Positions 35,976 to 46,217 of a stretch of DNA of 64,000 nucleotides are shown piece by piece. The notes beneath the pieces were generated by a model. That model saw only the letters and a list, made by a program, of their open reading frames with translations, was not told the DNA's origin and made no database searches. This stretch comes from Gammaproteobacteria bacterium (GTDB lineage Bacteria > Pseudomonadota > Gammaproteobacteria > Steroidobacterales > Woeseiaceae): positions 108,172 to 172,171 of the forward strand of contig JAOTYE010000007.1 of the NCBI GenBank assembly GCA_029862045.1, in the 5' to 3' direction. Every line of letters starts with the position of its first letter. Positions within the stretch are counted from its first letter, which is position 1. A program made the position numbers and the translations under genes.

Positions 35976-37232
35976 ATGGATCTGCTCGCCATGGCCGTAC
36001 CGTTTTTCCTGCTCGCAATCCTGATCGAACTCAGCATCGATCGGGTGCGGGGCAGCGGGTTTTTTCGCCCCAATGATGCGATCAACAGTCTGAGTATCGG
36101 GATACTTAACGGGACGTTTGGCTATTTCACGCGACTGTTGCCGCTGCTGGCCTGGGGCTTTGTGCTCGAGAACTTCGCATTGCTCGATATGCCGCTCACC
36201 TGGTTTGATGCATCAGCACGCGGCATTACGCTATGGGTGGTCGCAGCACTCGCCTGGGACTTCTGTTACTACTGGTTTCACCGCTTCAGCCACGAGATCT
36301 CGATTCTGTGGGCGGCACATGCTGTGCATCATCAAAGCGAGGACTACAATCTCTCGACGGCGCTGCGGCAGACCAGCAGCGGATTTCTTTTTGGCTGGAT
36401 ATTCTATCTGCCGCTGTTCCTGATCGGGTTTCCGCTCGAGGTATTGCTGATCGTCAACGCCGTCAACCTGATCTACCAGTTCTGGGTGCACACACAGGTC
36501 GTCAGGCGGCTGGGGCCGCTCGACTACATACTTGTTACGCCGTCAAATCACCGCGTACATCATGCGCAGAACGAGCGCTACATCGACAAGAACTACGGCG
36601 GCATGTTGATACTCTGGGACCGGATGTTCGGCTCGTTTGAGGACGAGCGTGATGACGAACCGGTGGTATTCGGCGTTCGCAAGCCCTTGGCTAACTGGAA
36701 CCCGTTCTGGGCCAATCTGCAGGTCTATGACTACCTGTGGTTTGACGCGGTCAGGGCAAACAGATGGCAGGACAAGCTTGGCGTCTGGTTTCGTCGCACG
36801 GGTTGGCGGCCTGCAGATGTCGAAGCGAACTTCCCCAAAAGCCGCTCCGATCTGACCACGTTCGAGAAATTCGATCCGGTCCTGCCTCAATCGATACAGC
36901 GCTATGTGCTTGCACAATTTTTCGTGGCCCTGGTCGTGACCCTTGTAATCGCCGAGATGTTCGTGACGGTCGGAGCGCGAGGGGTGGCGATTCCATGTTT
37001 CATGTTGTGGGTGCTGCTGTATGTGCTGGGTCTTATAAACGAGGGCAGGCCAAACGCGTTGCGTATGGAGATGTTGAGGCTGCTGCTCGTGGTACCGGCC
37101 GGCGTGGCCAGTCTGCAGGCTACCTCTGAAATTGCCGTGGCGGCCGGCGTCATGTGGACAGCGACCGCTGCCTATATCGCGTTATCCGTCGCCTGGCTCT
37201 TGATGACTATTAGAAGACAATTATCTAATTAA
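35976..37232 (+). CDS. Fatty acid hydroxylase/sterol desaturase family membrane protein
   Basis: 418 aa from ATG 35976; an upstream in-frame stretch to 35907 lacks homology and overlaps the divergent gene. Diiron histidine boxes: HRFSH, HAVHHQS, HRVHHAQN, in a multi-helix membrane domain (about 1-260), and a further C-terminal membrane region of three to four helices (about 320-410) that many family members lack. Probably hydroxylates or desaturates a lipid; substrate unknown. Confidence 0.88.
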   Translation: MDLLAMAVPFFLLAILIELSIDRVRGSGFFRPNDAINSLSIGILNGTFGYFTRLLPLLAWGFVLENFALLDMPLTWFDASARGITLWVVAALAWDFCYYWFHRFSHEISILWAAHAVHHQSEDYNLSTALRQTSSGFLFGWIFYLPLFLIGFPLEVLLIVNAVNLIYQFWVHTQVVRRLGPLDYILVTPSNHRVHHAQNERYIDKNYGGMLILWDRMFGSFEDERDDEPVVFGVRKPLANWNPFWANLQVYDYLWFDAVRANRWQDKLGVWFRRTGWRPADVEANFPKSRSDLTTFEKFDPVLPQSIQRYVLAQFFVALVVTLVIAEMFVTVGARGVAIPCFMLWVLLYVLGLINEGRPNALRMEMLRLLLVVPAGVASLQATSEIAVAAGVMWTATAAYIALSVAWLLMTIRRQLSN

Positions 37233-37283
37233 AACAGTAAGTAACAATAATAAATTAAAGTTAATTATCAATAGGGGATTCGA

Positions 37284-37685
37284 ATGCCAGACGATCAAAC
37301 GAGAACACACATTCGTTCAGGTGCACGTTGGGAGCCTGTTGTGGGTTACTCGCGCGCCGTGCGGGTCGGACCCTATATCGCGGTATCAGGTACGGCTGCC
37401 GTCGATGCCGCCGGCAAGCTGGTCGGCGAGGGTGATCCGTACTTGCAGGCGCAACAGTGTGTTCGGGTCATTCAGGATGCACTCGAAAAAGCCGGTGGCA
37501 GTATGCGGGACGTCGTACGGACGCGGATGTTCGTTACCGATATGACGCAGTGGGAAGAAATTTCCCGCGCACACCAGGAAGCATTTGGTGATGTGATGCC
37601 TGCGACATCGATGGTTCAAGTCACGCGGCTCATCGATCCGGCCATGCTCGTCGAAATCGAAGCCGACGCTATTGTCGGTGCGTAA
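37284..37685 (+). CDS. RidA (YjgF/YER057c/UK114) family protein
   Basis: 133 aa. Enamine/imine deaminase fold: GRSARWEP-like N-terminus, GPYIAVSGTAAVDAAGKLVGE, VVRTRMFVTDM with the conserved arginine, and ATSMVQVTRLIDPAMLVEIEA at the end. Preceded by AGGGGATTCG. The upstream 51-bp gap is strikingly AT-rich (AACAATAATAAATTAAAGTT) and likely holds a promoter. Confidence 0.92.
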   Translation: MPDDQTRTHIRSGARWEPVVGYSRAVRVGPYIAVSGTAAVDAAGKLVGEGDPYLQAQQCVRVIQDALEKAGGSMRDVVRTRMFVTDMTQWEEISRAHQEAFGDVMPATSMVQVTRLIDPAMLVEIEADAIVGA

Positions 37686-37693
37686 GTTCCACG

Positions 37694-38131
37694 CTATTTC
37701 CTGTCGCGGGTCCAGGTATCCGAACGACCGAATAACGACACGCCGATATAGCCCCGGACTTTGATCGTATCGCGATCTACCTGGGTCAGAGTGCACTTGT
37801 AGGTTCTGCCGCTATTCGGATCGTAGATTGTGCCACCGGTCCATTTGTCGTTCCCGGAGTATTCGAAACCCGACATGATCGTCATGCCCTCGAGCGCACG
37901 GTCTCTGAGGCGCGGATCCGGGTTCTTGTCATCATATCGGGGTGGATCGCCTTCCTTCGTGTTCGGAGAGCCCGCTACGATGCCGATCAGGCTGTTGCCG
38001 ACAAGCTGAATCTCGATCCATCCATCGCCGTCGCCGCTCAGCCAACGCCCCTCGACGTCGCCTTGGCCAGCCCAGCCCGCGTGTGCGAACAGCGCAAGGA
38101 AAATGATGTAAACGCGAGGTAGTGGAATCAT
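37694..38131 (-). CDS. DUF2147 domain exported protein
   Basis: 145 aa from the ATG at 38131; signal peptide about 1-21 ending AHAGWA. DUF2147 marks: DVEGRWLSGDGDGWIEI, the EGMTIMSGFEYSGNDKWTGG loop, IYDPNSGRTYKCTL and VRGYIGVSLFGRSDTWTR. Periplasmic lipocalin-like family of unknown function. Tail to tail with RidA, 8 bp apart. Confidence 0.9.
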   Translation of the reverse strand: MIPLPRVYIIFLALFAHAGWAGQGDVEGRWLSGDGDGWIEIQLVGNSLIGIVAGSPNTKEGDPPRYDDKNPDPRLRDRALEGMTIMSGFEYSGNDKWTGGTIYDPNSGRTYKCTLTQVDRDTIKVRGYIGVSLFGRSDTWTRDRK

Positions 38132-38194
38132 GGTATGCGGTGCGTATGATGCAATGACGTCAGAATAGTAGCGGATCAAGGGCCCGGAGATACA

Positions 38195-39817
38195 GTGATA
38201 CGCCGTCGTTTTGTGCACCTGCTTGTCAGTGGAATTTTGTTCGCCGCGCTTGGGTTGAAGTCTCGGCGCGGTGATGCGGCCAGTCCATACAGTTTCAAAC
38301 ACGGTGTAGCGAGCGGCGACCCGCTTGCAGACGGTGTGATCCTGTGGACCCGGGTCAGCGGCGGCAAGGGTGAGTCTGTTCGCGTCGACTGGCAGGTCGC
38401 GACTGACGCGGCGATGCGCGTGGTCGTGCGGTCCGGCTATGTCGAAACTGACGCGCGCCGTGATTACACGGTGAAAGTCGACGTACGTGGCCTGCCGTCC
38501 GGCACGCAACTTTTCTACCAATTTGTGGTGGCTGGCATCGCATCACCGCTTGGCGCAAGCAGAACGCTTCCTGTAGGCGAAGTCTCGGCAGCGCGCTTCG
38601 CAGTCGTGTCCTGCGCCAGCTATCCCACAGGGTATTTTCACGCGTACCGCGAAATCGCCAATCGCAGCGATCTCGATGCCGTGGTTCATCTTGGAGACTA
38701 TCTGTACGAGTACGGTCTGGGTGAGTACGCAACTGAGCATGCCGAGGAACTCGGCAGGATCCCAAGCCCGACCCATGAAATCACCTCGCTCGCGGACTAC
38801 CGTTCTAGACACGCGCAATACAAGACCGACCGTGATTTGCAGGCGATGCACGCCATGCACGCGGTTATCGCTGTCTGGGACGACCATGAAATCGCCAACG
38901 ATTGCTGGCGGGGCGGTGCGCACAACCATGATCCGGGCGAAGGACGCTGGGGCAAACGTCGCGATGCCGCGATACAGGCGTATTTCGAGTGGATGCCAAT
39001 ACGTGGCGAGGCTCGTGGCAAGCGCACGAAGATTTTCAGGGAGTTTCGCTACGGCGATCTGCTGTCATTGACGATGCTCGATACGCGCGTATACGGTCGT
39101 GACAAGCAGCCCGCTTTGGCAGCCGGCATGCAAAATGACGAGATCCATCGCGTTCTTTTCGACTCCGGGCGCCGTTTGCTCGGCAAACGGCAGGAGCGTT
39201 GGCTGCGTGAATCGCTGTCGCGTGGGCAGGACACGACCTGGCAGGTCGTTGCGCAGCAGGTGCTCGTTTCTCCTGTAAGAGCGCCGGATCTTGAACCGCT
39301 GATTGACCCGGACGGCCCGTCCATGATGCCGCGCGAAGTACTCGATAACAACATCGTGATGAGCAAGAATAACCCGCCATTACTGCTCGATACGTGGGAC
39401 GGTTACGCCGCGGCCAGGGAGGATCTGCTCGCCGACTTCAAGGAGATGGCGACGAATCCAATCGTGTTAAGCGGTGATCTGCACACCTCGATTGCCGGTA
39501 ACCTGCTCCTGCAGGGAGAGGATGATCCGGTCGCGGTGGAGTTCGTGACGACATCGATTACGTCGCCGGGATTCGCCGAGTACCTGCCGGAGCGTCACCC
39601 GGGCGCGGTCAGGGACGCGACGCTCGAGCTAAATCCGAATCTGCGTTACATGGAAACGGACCGCCGTGGTTGGCTGTGCATGACGCTTACAGCAGTGGAG
39701 TGCACTGGCGAATGGCATCTTCTCGATGATGTAGGATCGACCGAATACACGAGCTCGATTGATCGGCGGCTTTCCGTCGCCGCCGGCAAGATTGCCAACG
39801 GTCTCTACGACAGCTGA
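38195..39817 (+). CDS. phoD: PhoD-family alkaline phosphatase, Tat-exported
   Basis: 540 aa from GTG 38195 (GGAGATACA in front). Tat-type N-terminus IRRRFVHLLVSGILFAALG, then PhoD N-terminal domain (SGDPLADGVILWTRV) and metallophosphatase domain: FAVVSCASYP, VVHLGDYLYEYG, VWDDHEIANDCW, LSGDLHTSIAGN are the metal-ligand motifs. Phosphodiester/monoester hydrolysis in the periplasm, calcium and iron dependent in characterised enzymes. No other phosphate-regulon gene is in the window. Confidence 0.93.
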   Translation: MIRRRFVHLLVSGILFAALGLKSRRGDAASPYSFKHGVASGDPLADGVILWTRVSGGKGESVRVDWQVATDAAMRVVVRSGYVETDARRDYTVKVDVRGLPSGTQLFYQFVVAGIASPLGASRTLPVGEVSAARFAVVSCASYPTGYFHAYREIANRSDLDAVVHLGDYLYEYGLGEYATEHAEELGRIPSPTHEITSLADYRSRHAQYKTDRDLQAMHAMHAVIAVWDDHEIANDCWRGGAHNHDPGEGRWGKRRDAAIQAYFEWMPIRGEARGKRTKIFREFRYGDLLSLTMLDTRVYGRDKQPALAAGMQNDEIHRVLFDSGRRLLGKRQERWLRESLSRGQDTTWQVVAQQVLVSPVRAPDLEPLIDPDGPSMMPREVLDNNIVMSKNNPPLLLDTWDGYAAAREDLLADFKEMATNPIVLSGDLHTSIAGNLLLQGEDDPVAVEFVTTSITSPGFAEYLPERHPGAVRDATLELNPNLRYMETDRRGWLCMTLTAVECTGEWHLLDDVGSTEYTSSIDRRLSVAAGKIANGLYDS

Positions 39818-39835
39818 ATGGGACCTAAGGGGTAG

Positions 39836-41032
39836 ATGCGACGGACTCGACTATCGGCGGCTGAGGCGCGGCGCATTGCGCTGGCCGCACAGGGATTCGA
39901 TCGCGAGCGGCCCAACGGGTCCCCCGACGCACGGCACTTCAGGCGGGTGATCGATTCGCTTGGCCTGTTACAACTCGACTTCGTCAACGTGTTGATGCCT
40001 GCTCACTTCCTGGTGCTCTGGTCGCGTTTGGGAGCGTACGACAAGGCTCGCTTCGAGCGATTTGTCTATCACAAGGGCGACTACACGGAGCAGTGGGCAC
40101 ATGAGGCTTCAATTGTGCCCGCAAGCAGCTGGCCACTGCTTGCGCACCGGCGCCAAGCGTACCAGATGCACAAGAATAACCCGATCAGGAAGCTGCGCAA
40201 TCGCAACGCCTATCTGGATGCCGTACTGCAACAAGTGCAACGAGATGGCGCGCTGACTGCAAGCGAGCTGCCGCCGGCACCGGGTCCAAAACGCAATCCC
40301 GGCGACTGGCATCGTTCGATTCCAAAATGGGCGCTCGATTATCATCTTCGACGGGGATCACTTGCGGTATCAAAACGTCTGCGTAATTTCCAACGCGTTT
40401 ACGATTTGCCCGAACGCGTGCTCTCCGGACACCACCTGCAACGGTCATTGAGCAGCACGGACGCGCAACGTGAGCTGCTCAAACTGGCCGCGGGCGCCCT
40501 GGGCATCGCGACCTTGCATGATATTGCCGACTACTACCGCATGTCGCCCAGAGAAACGGCGCCACTCGTACAGGATCTTGTCGATGCCGGGGCATTATCC
40601 AAAGTCAAGGTCGAAGGTTGGAGTGAGACTGCTTTTCTGTCGTCGGCAGCACGTTTGCCGAGGACTATAAGAGGTGCCTCTCTGCTGTCACCGTTCGATC
40701 CGGTCGTGTGGTTTCGGCCACGCACCGAGCGCTTGTTCAATTTTCATTATCGGATCGAAATTTACGTTCCCGCCCCCAAGCGCAAGTGGGGTTACTATGT
40801 GCTGCCGTTTCGTGTCGGCGATGACATCGTCGCGAGAGTTGATCTAAAAGCCGATCGGCAATCGAAGCGTCTGCTCGTCCTTGGTGCCCACGAAGAGAAC
40901 GGCATCGACCGACCTGGCTGCTGCCAATGCCTTGCAACCGAGTTGCATGCACTTAAAGACTGGCTCTGTCTGAACGATATTCTCGTAACGCGAGGCAATG
41001 CTTTTGCACGCAGTCTTGCGGCGACGATTTGA
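39836..41032 (+). CDS. YcaQ-family winged-helix DNA glycosylase (interstrand crosslink repair)
   Basis: 398 aa (ATG 39836, AAGGGG upstream). The family motif for catalysis, Q-hydrophobic-D, appears in LLQLDFVNVL (about residues 44-53), and the C-terminal core FDPVVWFRPRTERLFNFHYR with KRKWGYYVLPF is diagnostic. Homologous to E. coli YcaQ (AlkX), which unhooks crosslinks and removes alkylated bases. Between PhoD and pirin genes, probably read as an independent unit. Confidence 0.9.
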   Translation: MRRTRLSAAEARRIALAAQGFDRERPNGSPDARHFRRVIDSLGLLQLDFVNVLMPAHFLVLWSRLGAYDKARFERFVYHKGDYTEQWAHEASIVPASSWPLLAHRRQAYQMHKNNPIRKLRNRNAYLDAVLQQVQRDGALTASELPPAPGPKRNPGDWHRSIPKWALDYHLRRGSLAVSKRLRNFQRVYDLPERVLSGHHLQRSLSSTDAQRELLKLAAGALGIATLHDIADYYRMSPRETAPLVQDLVDAGALSKVKVEGWSETAFLSSAARLPRTIRGASLLSPFDPVVWFRPRTERLFNFHYRIEIYVPAPKRKWGYYVLPFRVGDDIVARVDLKADRQSKRLLVLGAHEENGIDRPGCCQCLATELHALKDWLCLNDILVTRGNAFARSLAATI

Positions 41033-41047
41033 CCTCTGGAGATGCAA

Positions 41048-41923
41048 ATGGATGACTCTGCGATTATCGACTTGCTAATTGAACCTGCAACGAAAGACCT
41101 TGGTGAATTCACGGTTCGCCGGGCCTTGCCTGACAAACGTCGACAACGGGTCGGCCCATTCATCTTTTTCGATCACATGGGGCCCGCGGAGTTTCCACCG
41201 GGTGCAGGCGTCAACGTACGTTCGCATCCGCACATTGGACTCGCGACAATCACGTACCTGTTTGAGGGCGAGATTTTGCATCGCGACAGTCTGGGCTATG
41301 TACAGCCGATTCGTCCGGGCGAAATCAACTGGATGACGGCCGGTAGTGGCATCGTTCACTCCGAGAAGGCCTCCCCGGAATTGCTCGCCAGCGGGCAGCG
41401 CTTGCACGGTCTGCAGACATGGGTCGCGTTACCGCTGCAATACGAGGAGACAGAGCCGCGCTTTGAGCATTATTCCGCTGACGGTATTCCGCTGATTAGC
41501 CGCGATGGCGCAGAAATTCGTGTTGTTATCGGCTCGGCGTACGGCGAAAGCTCGCCGGTACGAACGGTAAGCGAAACGCTCTACGTCGAGGCCAAACTGG
41601 ATTCTGGTGCGAGCCTCGAACTCCCGGTTGCAGACGAGCTGGCCGTATATGTTGTCGATGGCAAGATCGGCCTTGATGAACATACGATCTCGGCCGGCGT
41701 CCTGGCGGTACTCATCGATGGCGCCGAAGCGACGATCCAGGCGGAGACGCAAGCCCACGTAATGATCTGCGGGGGTGCTGCGCTCGAAGGCGATCGTATC
41801 GTCTGGTGGAACTTCGTCAGCAGTTCCCGTGAGCGTCTGGAGCAGGCAAAGCGGGATTGGCGGGACGGACGATTCGGTGAAGTTCCGGGCGAAAGCGATT
41901 TCATACCGTTGCCGGACAAGTGA
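41048..41923 (+). CDS. Pirin-family protein
   Basis: 291 aa from ATG 41048 (TGGAG at 7 bp; ATG 41042 is too close). Bicupin: N-terminal domain FIFFDHMGPAEFPPGAGVNV, RSHPHIGLATITYLF with metal His, and MTAGSGIVHSEKAS with the remaining ligands. Quercetinase or redox-regulatory activity is described for homologues; role here unknown. Confidence 0.93.
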   Translation: MDDSAIIDLLIEPATKDLGEFTVRRALPDKRRQRVGPFIFFDHMGPAEFPPGAGVNVRSHPHIGLATITYLFEGEILHRDSLGYVQPIRPGEINWMTAGSGIVHSEKASPELLASGQRLHGLQTWVALPLQYEETEPRFEHYSADGIPLISRDGAEIRVVIGSAYGESSPVRTVSETLYVEAKLDSGASLELPVADELAVYVVDGKIGLDEHTISAGVLAVLIDGAEATIQAETQAHVMICGGAALEGDRIVWWNFVSSSRERLEQAKRDWRDGRFGEVPGESDFIPLPDK

Positions 41924-42072
41924 TGTTCGCGGAGCCAATCACAGTCGCATGTACATAGCAGAGCGCCTCGTCGTCGCTGTCGAAGAGTCAGGAATTTGTG
42001 TATGTTGCCCATTCTGAAACCGGGGTGTCTAAGATGCATCGCCTGATACTTGTCGTTCATGAGAGCACCTGA

Positions 42073-42657
42073 GTGAGGCTGCCCATAATCGCAACGATTG
42101 CTGTACTTTCGCTTGTCTGTGGATGTGCAACGAAAGAGGAACTCGTCGCCCGGAGCGCCGATGTCCCTGCTGGCGTCGACTTGTCAGGTCAATGGCGGCT
42201 ACGAGTCGACAGTCAGGATACGGTGCGGCGCATCAGCGAGGCCGAAATGGAGGCGGCGGGCGGCATAGAGGGCATTGTTCTGGGCCCGGAGCGCAAGCCG
42301 AAACGATCGCGGCAACGATCATCCAATGGCACCTTGGTGCACGTGTTTCTCGAGACCGGCAAAGCACTGAAAGTCACGCAGACCGAATACGGGTTGTTCA
42401 TCAGCTTTGATCGCGCGATCGTCGAGGAATACCGATTCGGCGAGAAACGGCAGATAAACGTTGGGCCGGTCATGGCAGATCGCGTCTCCGGATGGGAGGG
42501 CGATTCCTACATCATTGAGACGCTCGACAAGGACGGTGCGAAGCTGATCGAAACGTATCGGCTGCAGCAGGAGGGCGGCAGCCTGATTCGCACGATCTCT
42601 ATCGTGCGTAAAGATGTGAACGAGATGGAAGTTGTGCAGGTATTCGACCGGGTCTGA
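42073..42657 (+). CDS. Predicted lipoprotein of unknown function
   Basis: 194 aa, GTG start. Signal sequence about 1-16 with lipobox-like LVCGC (Cys18). Mature part is beta-strand rich: SGQWRLRVDSQDTVRRI, VHVFLETGKALKVTQTEYGLF, YIIETLDKDGAKLIETYRL and a charged KRSRQRSS loop. I do not recognise the family. It resembles a small lipocalin/OB-like barrel. The upstream gap (41924-42072) holds no clear promoter, so this may be the last gene read after pirin. Confidence 0.65.
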   Translation: MRLPIIATIAVLSLVCGCATKEELVARSADVPAGVDLSGQWRLRVDSQDTVRRISEAEMEAAGGIEGIVLGPERKPKRSRQRSSNGTLVHVFLETGKALKVTQTEYGLFISFDRAIVEEYRFGEKRQINVGPVMADRVSGWEGDSYIIETLDKDGAKLIETYRLQQEGGSLIRTISIVRKDVNEMEVVQVFDRV

Positions 42658-42664
42658 TTATCGG

Positions 42665-43414
42665 CTACGTGGAGCCCGCCGCAGGTGTGTACTTGTTGAG
42701 AACGGCGCGAACCCGGAGTTTGCCTTTGCGGTGTTGCTCAATAATCACAGGCAGATAATCGAGTTCCTCCACACACCATAGCGTCGTAACGCGTTTGGAT
42801 CCTTCAGCCTGATGCTGAATCCCGACCGCTTCATATTCGCCCGCAGGCACCTTGACTTTTCGCACACCGATGTTGCGCACGTTCACGGTCCGCAGGCGAT
42901 CAATTTCGAACATTGTGTATTCGGTGCTCGGCTCATTGTTCAGTAGATCGTGCATCAATTCGTACTGGATTGAGACACGGTCATGAGCGAGCGTATCCAT
43001 GACGGACAAAAGGTCCTCATCATTGACAGTTCCGCGAGCCTCTCCCGTTTCCCAATCGAAACGAATTGATACTTTGGTCTTGTCGCGCGAGATCGTGTCG
43101 CTGGACGAATACTCTGTTGGTCGCACACCGTCGGGAGCTGTATCGAATGCCGAACTCTCGCTGATCGTACCGCGTGCGAACATGCGTGACATACCTGTAG
43201 GTCTGATCACGTGGGTCGCCACATAGCCTGTCTGCGTCGACTTAAGCTCGGTTACGAGCTGCCCGCCCAGCACGCTTATCTTGACCTTGTACTCTGCGGA
43301 ATGGGGCGTCAGCGACGATTCCGCCATCGTTGCAACCGCCAGTACTGCCGTGCCCAGGAGCACAATGAAGCCCTGCCACATCCGGATCGTGGCACGGCTC
43401 TTGGGATTTGCCAT
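42665..43414 (-). CDS. DUF3108 domain exported protein
   Basis: 249 aa from the ATG at 43414 (GAGGG 8-10 bp ahead). One N-terminal hydrophobic segment (about 14-32) then DUF3108: YKVKISVLGGQLVTELK, RDKTKVSIRFDWETGEARGT, NIGVRKVKVPAGEYEAVGI and TTLWCVEELDYLPVIIEQH. DUF3108 proteins are periplasmic and associated with envelope lipids. It follows the acyltransferase gene by 11 bp on the same strand, likely one operon. Confidence 0.85.
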   Translation of the reverse strand: MANPKSRATIRMWQGFIVLLGTAVLAVATMAESSLTPHSAEYKVKISVLGGQLVTELKSTQTGYVATHVIRPTGMSRMFARGTISESSAFDTAPDGVRPTEYSSSDTISRDKTKVSIRFDWETGEARGTVNDEDLLSVMDTLAHDRVSIQYELMHDLLNNEPSTEYTMFEIDRLRTVNVRNIGVRKVKVPAGEYEAVGIQHQAEGSKRVTTLWCVEELDYLPVIIEQHRKGKLRVRAVLNKYTPAAGST

Positions 43415-43425
43415 CGAAACTACCC

Positions 43426-44172
43426 TCAGTTCGCCCTTAGGCGATCTTCGCATTCTCTCATCAGAGACATGACTGCTTCCTGAACGTTCAGCCGATGCGA
43501 TTCCACGTTATCAAGACGCGATTCTCGCGGAATCGCATACGGCTCACCTACCGCCAGTATGACGCGGCTGAAGGGTTTTGGAATCATGAAATCGTCCCAA
43601 CGATCGAGGTACCAGGCGCGCTCGGCCGCACAGGCGACCGGAAGAACGGGCACACCGCCGACGCGCGCCATGACAATCACGCCGGTCTTGATCTCATATT
43701 TTGGGCCGCGTGGACCGTCCGCCATCGTCACGATCGAGTAGCCTTTTTTCATCATTGCATGTTGATCACGCAAGGCGAGGGTGCCACTCTCGTTGGCCGA
43801 TCCACGAATGACTTCTGCGCCATAGGCACGCGCGATTCGTTCGGGAACCTCGCCGTCGACCGAACCGGAGATCAGAAAACAGGCCTTGAAGCCGCGCTTG
43901 ATCCATTGTCTTACGAGGCCAGAGCACAGAACATGATGCTGGTGCCAGTACGCGGGCGCACAAACTGCCTTGCCACCAAGAAAAGGCTCGATATTCTCCG
44001 CTCCGATGACGGTTTCGAAGCGATAGCTCATCGTCAGCAGTCTGGTGACCGCGCGAAGTACCGGCATGCCGAGGAAGTAATACAGGCGGCGCATGGGCGT
44101 CATGCGCCGATCCGAGCGGGAGCTGCGGCGGGATTCGACCGACTGATAGTCTACAGGTTTGTTCTTGCTCAT
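43426..44172 (-). CDS. Lysophospholipid acyltransferase family (DUF374)
   Basis: 248 aa. Membrane-associated acyltransferase: WHQHHVLCSGLV contains the H-x3/4 region, ISGSVDGEVPERIARAYG, RGSANESGTLAL and MADGPRGPKYEIKTGVIVMA are the DUF374 signature blocks. Likely adds an acyl chain to a lipid A-like or other envelope acceptor. Divergent from the fatty acyl-AMP ligase gene by about 90 bp; sits in the lipid locus with KAS III. Confidence 0.88.
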   Translation of the reverse strand: MSKNKPVDYQSVESRRSSRSDRRMTPMRRLYYFLGMPVLRAVTRLLTMSYRFETVIGAENIEPFLGGKAVCAPAYWHQHHVLCSGLVRQWIKRGFKACFLISGSVDGEVPERIARAYGAEVIRGSANESGTLALRDQHAMMKKGYSIVTMADGPRGPKYEIKTGVIVMARVGGVPVLPVACAAERAWYLDRWDDFMIPKPFSRVILAVGEPYAIPRESRLDNVESHRLNVQEAVMSLMRECEDRLRAN

Positions 44173-44265
44173 CGTGTTTTGCCGGCGCCTCAGCGAGCTG
44201 AGTTTGCAGTATCGGTTCGCCGCCGGTCAATGTAATATTGCGCCTGCTTTTTGAGCATACAAGCC

Positions 44266-46197
44266 ATGCAACTCTACGACACGCTTACAGATCTGCTTGC
44301 TGCGGCACGAAACAGAGACCGTCAGATTCGTTTCATCGATGGTGAAAACGACGAGAGCACGATGACGTTTTCAGAGCTTTGGAATCGTGCGAGCGCGTTG
44401 CTTGGCTCGCTGCAGTCCCGAGGCATGCAGCAGGGCGACGAGCTCGTCATTTTCAGCAAGTCGAATGAGCGCTTTGTCGTCGCCTACTGGGCGGCGATAC
44501 TTGGTGGCATTGTGCCCGTTCCGGTCGCTGTCGGCATCAGCGACGAGCACCGCCAAAAGTTGTTTCGAATCCTGTCGCAATTGCGGCGAGCGACCCTGTT
44601 TACCGAGTCCGATTTGCTTGAGCGCCTGCTGGAGTTCTCGAAACAGCAGCAGCTGGGCGACATCACTGCGACTCTGGGGACGCGGACCGCGCTGATGCGC
44701 GATGTTGAGCCTGGCGATAACGGTGAGTTGTTTGCCGCGTCGCCCGACGACATGGCGTTCATCCAGTATTCCTCGGGTTCGACGAGTGACCCGAAGGGCG
44801 TGTGCCTGACGCATCGTAATTTATGCACGAATATTCGCGCGATTGTCGAGGGGGTGCAGTGGACTGATGCTGATCAAAGCCTGAGCTGGATGCCGTTGAC
44901 GCATGACATGGGCTTGATTGGTTACCATCTCAGCGTCTTGGCTGCGGGTATGAATCATGCAGTCATGGACACCAATGCCTTTGTTCGCAGGCCATTGCTG
45001 TGGATGATAAAGGCGGCTGAACTTCGCGCAACGCAGTTGTGCTCGCCGAATTTTGGCTACAAGCATTTCCTGAAACTGTTTGAACGCAAGGGGCTTCCGG
45101 ATCTGGACTTGTCTCGCGTTAAATTGATACTCAACGGGGCAGAGCCGATTTCGTACTCATTGTGCGAAGAATTTCTTGCCGCCCTGGCGCCATACGGGCT
45201 GCAAAGAAACACCATGTTTCCCGTGTACGGACTGGCTGAAGCGACGGTCGGCGTTACGATGCCCCAGGTGGGCGACGAGTACTCGAGGATCATTGTGCAC
45301 CGGCACTCCCTGCGGGTTGGCGACGCCTTTGAACCGGCCGAATTGGGCGACCTGGACGCGGTCAGCTTCGTCAAGGTCGGCAGTGCGATCCGTGATGTCG
45401 ATATTCGCATCGTCGATGATGCGGATGAATTGCTGCTCGACGGCAAGGTGGGGAATATCCAGCTTCGCGGCGGCAGTATCACGGAGCGCGTGTACGACGA
45501 TGTGGGAGCAACCGAAGAGCTGTTCTCGGCCGACGGCTGGCTGCGAACCGGTGACTGTGGTGTTTTTGTTGACGAACAACTGGTCATCACTGGCCGCTCA
45601 AAAGACATCATCATCGTCAATGGCCAAAACTACTATCCGCACGACATCGAAGAAATCGCTGCGGAGGTCGAGGGTCTGGACCTTGGCAAGGTCGTTGTCG
45701 GTGGTACCAGGACTCGGGATAGTCAGACCGAAGAATTGCTGGTGTTTGCTTTTTTTAAGCGGGACATGGATACGTTTCGGCTCCTTTCCGACAAGGTGCG
45801 CATAAGAATCGGTGAGCAAACCGGCCTCGAGGTTGACCACGTCATTCCCGTGCGGAAAATCCCCAAGACCACGAGTGGAAAGGTCCAGCGAGCCGCGCTG
45901 CTGAACTCCTACCTGGATGGCGAATTTGACGCTGTCATCGAAAAGATGGCACCCAAGGCGGTCGGAGAGCCCACTGACGACGATCCGCTGGTTGCTGAAC
46001 TGGAGCTGATTTGCCGCGAATTCTCGAAAGAGCGCACGATCGGGCCCGAGGATGACCTGTTTGAGATCGGGGTAAGCTCACTGACATTGACCGAGATCGC
46101 ACTGGCGATCGATGAGCGTTATCCCGGCAAACTCGATATTAGTGATATCTTCGACTATCCCACGTTACGCGAAATCGCAGCCTTTCTGCGCCGCTGA
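44266..46197 (+). CDS. Fatty acyl-AMP ligase with C-terminal acyl carrier domain
   Basis: 643 aa from ATG 44266 (an in-frame TTG at 44251 is possible). Adenylation domain (about 10-540): P-loop [51 protein letters not shown], and [20 protein letters not shown], the sequence form seen in FAALs rather than acyl-CoA ligases. The C-terminal about 80 residues are an ACP with the phosphopantetheine serine in [13 protein letters not shown]. So a fatty acid is activated to acyl-AMP and loaded on its own ACP. The KAS III gene follows after 20 bp, implying further chain condensation. Product unknown. Confidence 0.9.
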   Translation: MQLYDTLTDLLAAARNRDRQIRFIDGENDESTMTFSELWNRASALLGSLQSRGMQQGDELVIFSKSNERFVVAYWAAILGGIVPVPVAVGISDEHRQKLFRILSQLRRATLFTESDLLERLLEFSKQQQLGDITATLGTRTALMRDVEPGDNGELFAASPDDMAFIQYSSGSTSDPKGVCLTHRNLCTNIRAIVEGVQWTDADQSLSWMPLTHDMGLIGYHLSVLAAGMNHAVMDTNAFVRRPLLWMIKAAELRATQLCSPNFGYKHFLKLFERKGLPDLDLSRVKLILNGAEPISYSLCEEFLAALAPYGLQRNTMFPVYGLAEATVGVTMPQVGDEYSRIIVHRHSLRVGDAFEPAELGDLDAVSFVKVGSAIRDVDIRIVDDADELLLDGKVGNIQLRGGSITERVYDDVGATEELFSADGWLRTGDCGVFVDEQLVITGRSKDIIIVNGQNYYPHDIEEIAAEVEGLDLGKVVVGGTRTRDSQTEELLVFAFFKRDMDTFRLLSDKVRIRIGEQTGLEVDHVIPVRKIPKTTSGKVQRAALLNSYLDGEFDAVIEKMAPKAVGEPTDDDPLVAELELICREFSKERTIGPEDDLFEIGVSSLTLTEIALAIDERYPGKLDISDIFDYPTLREIAAFLRR

Positions 46198-46217
46198 ATC
46201 AGCACGAGACCGAATCT

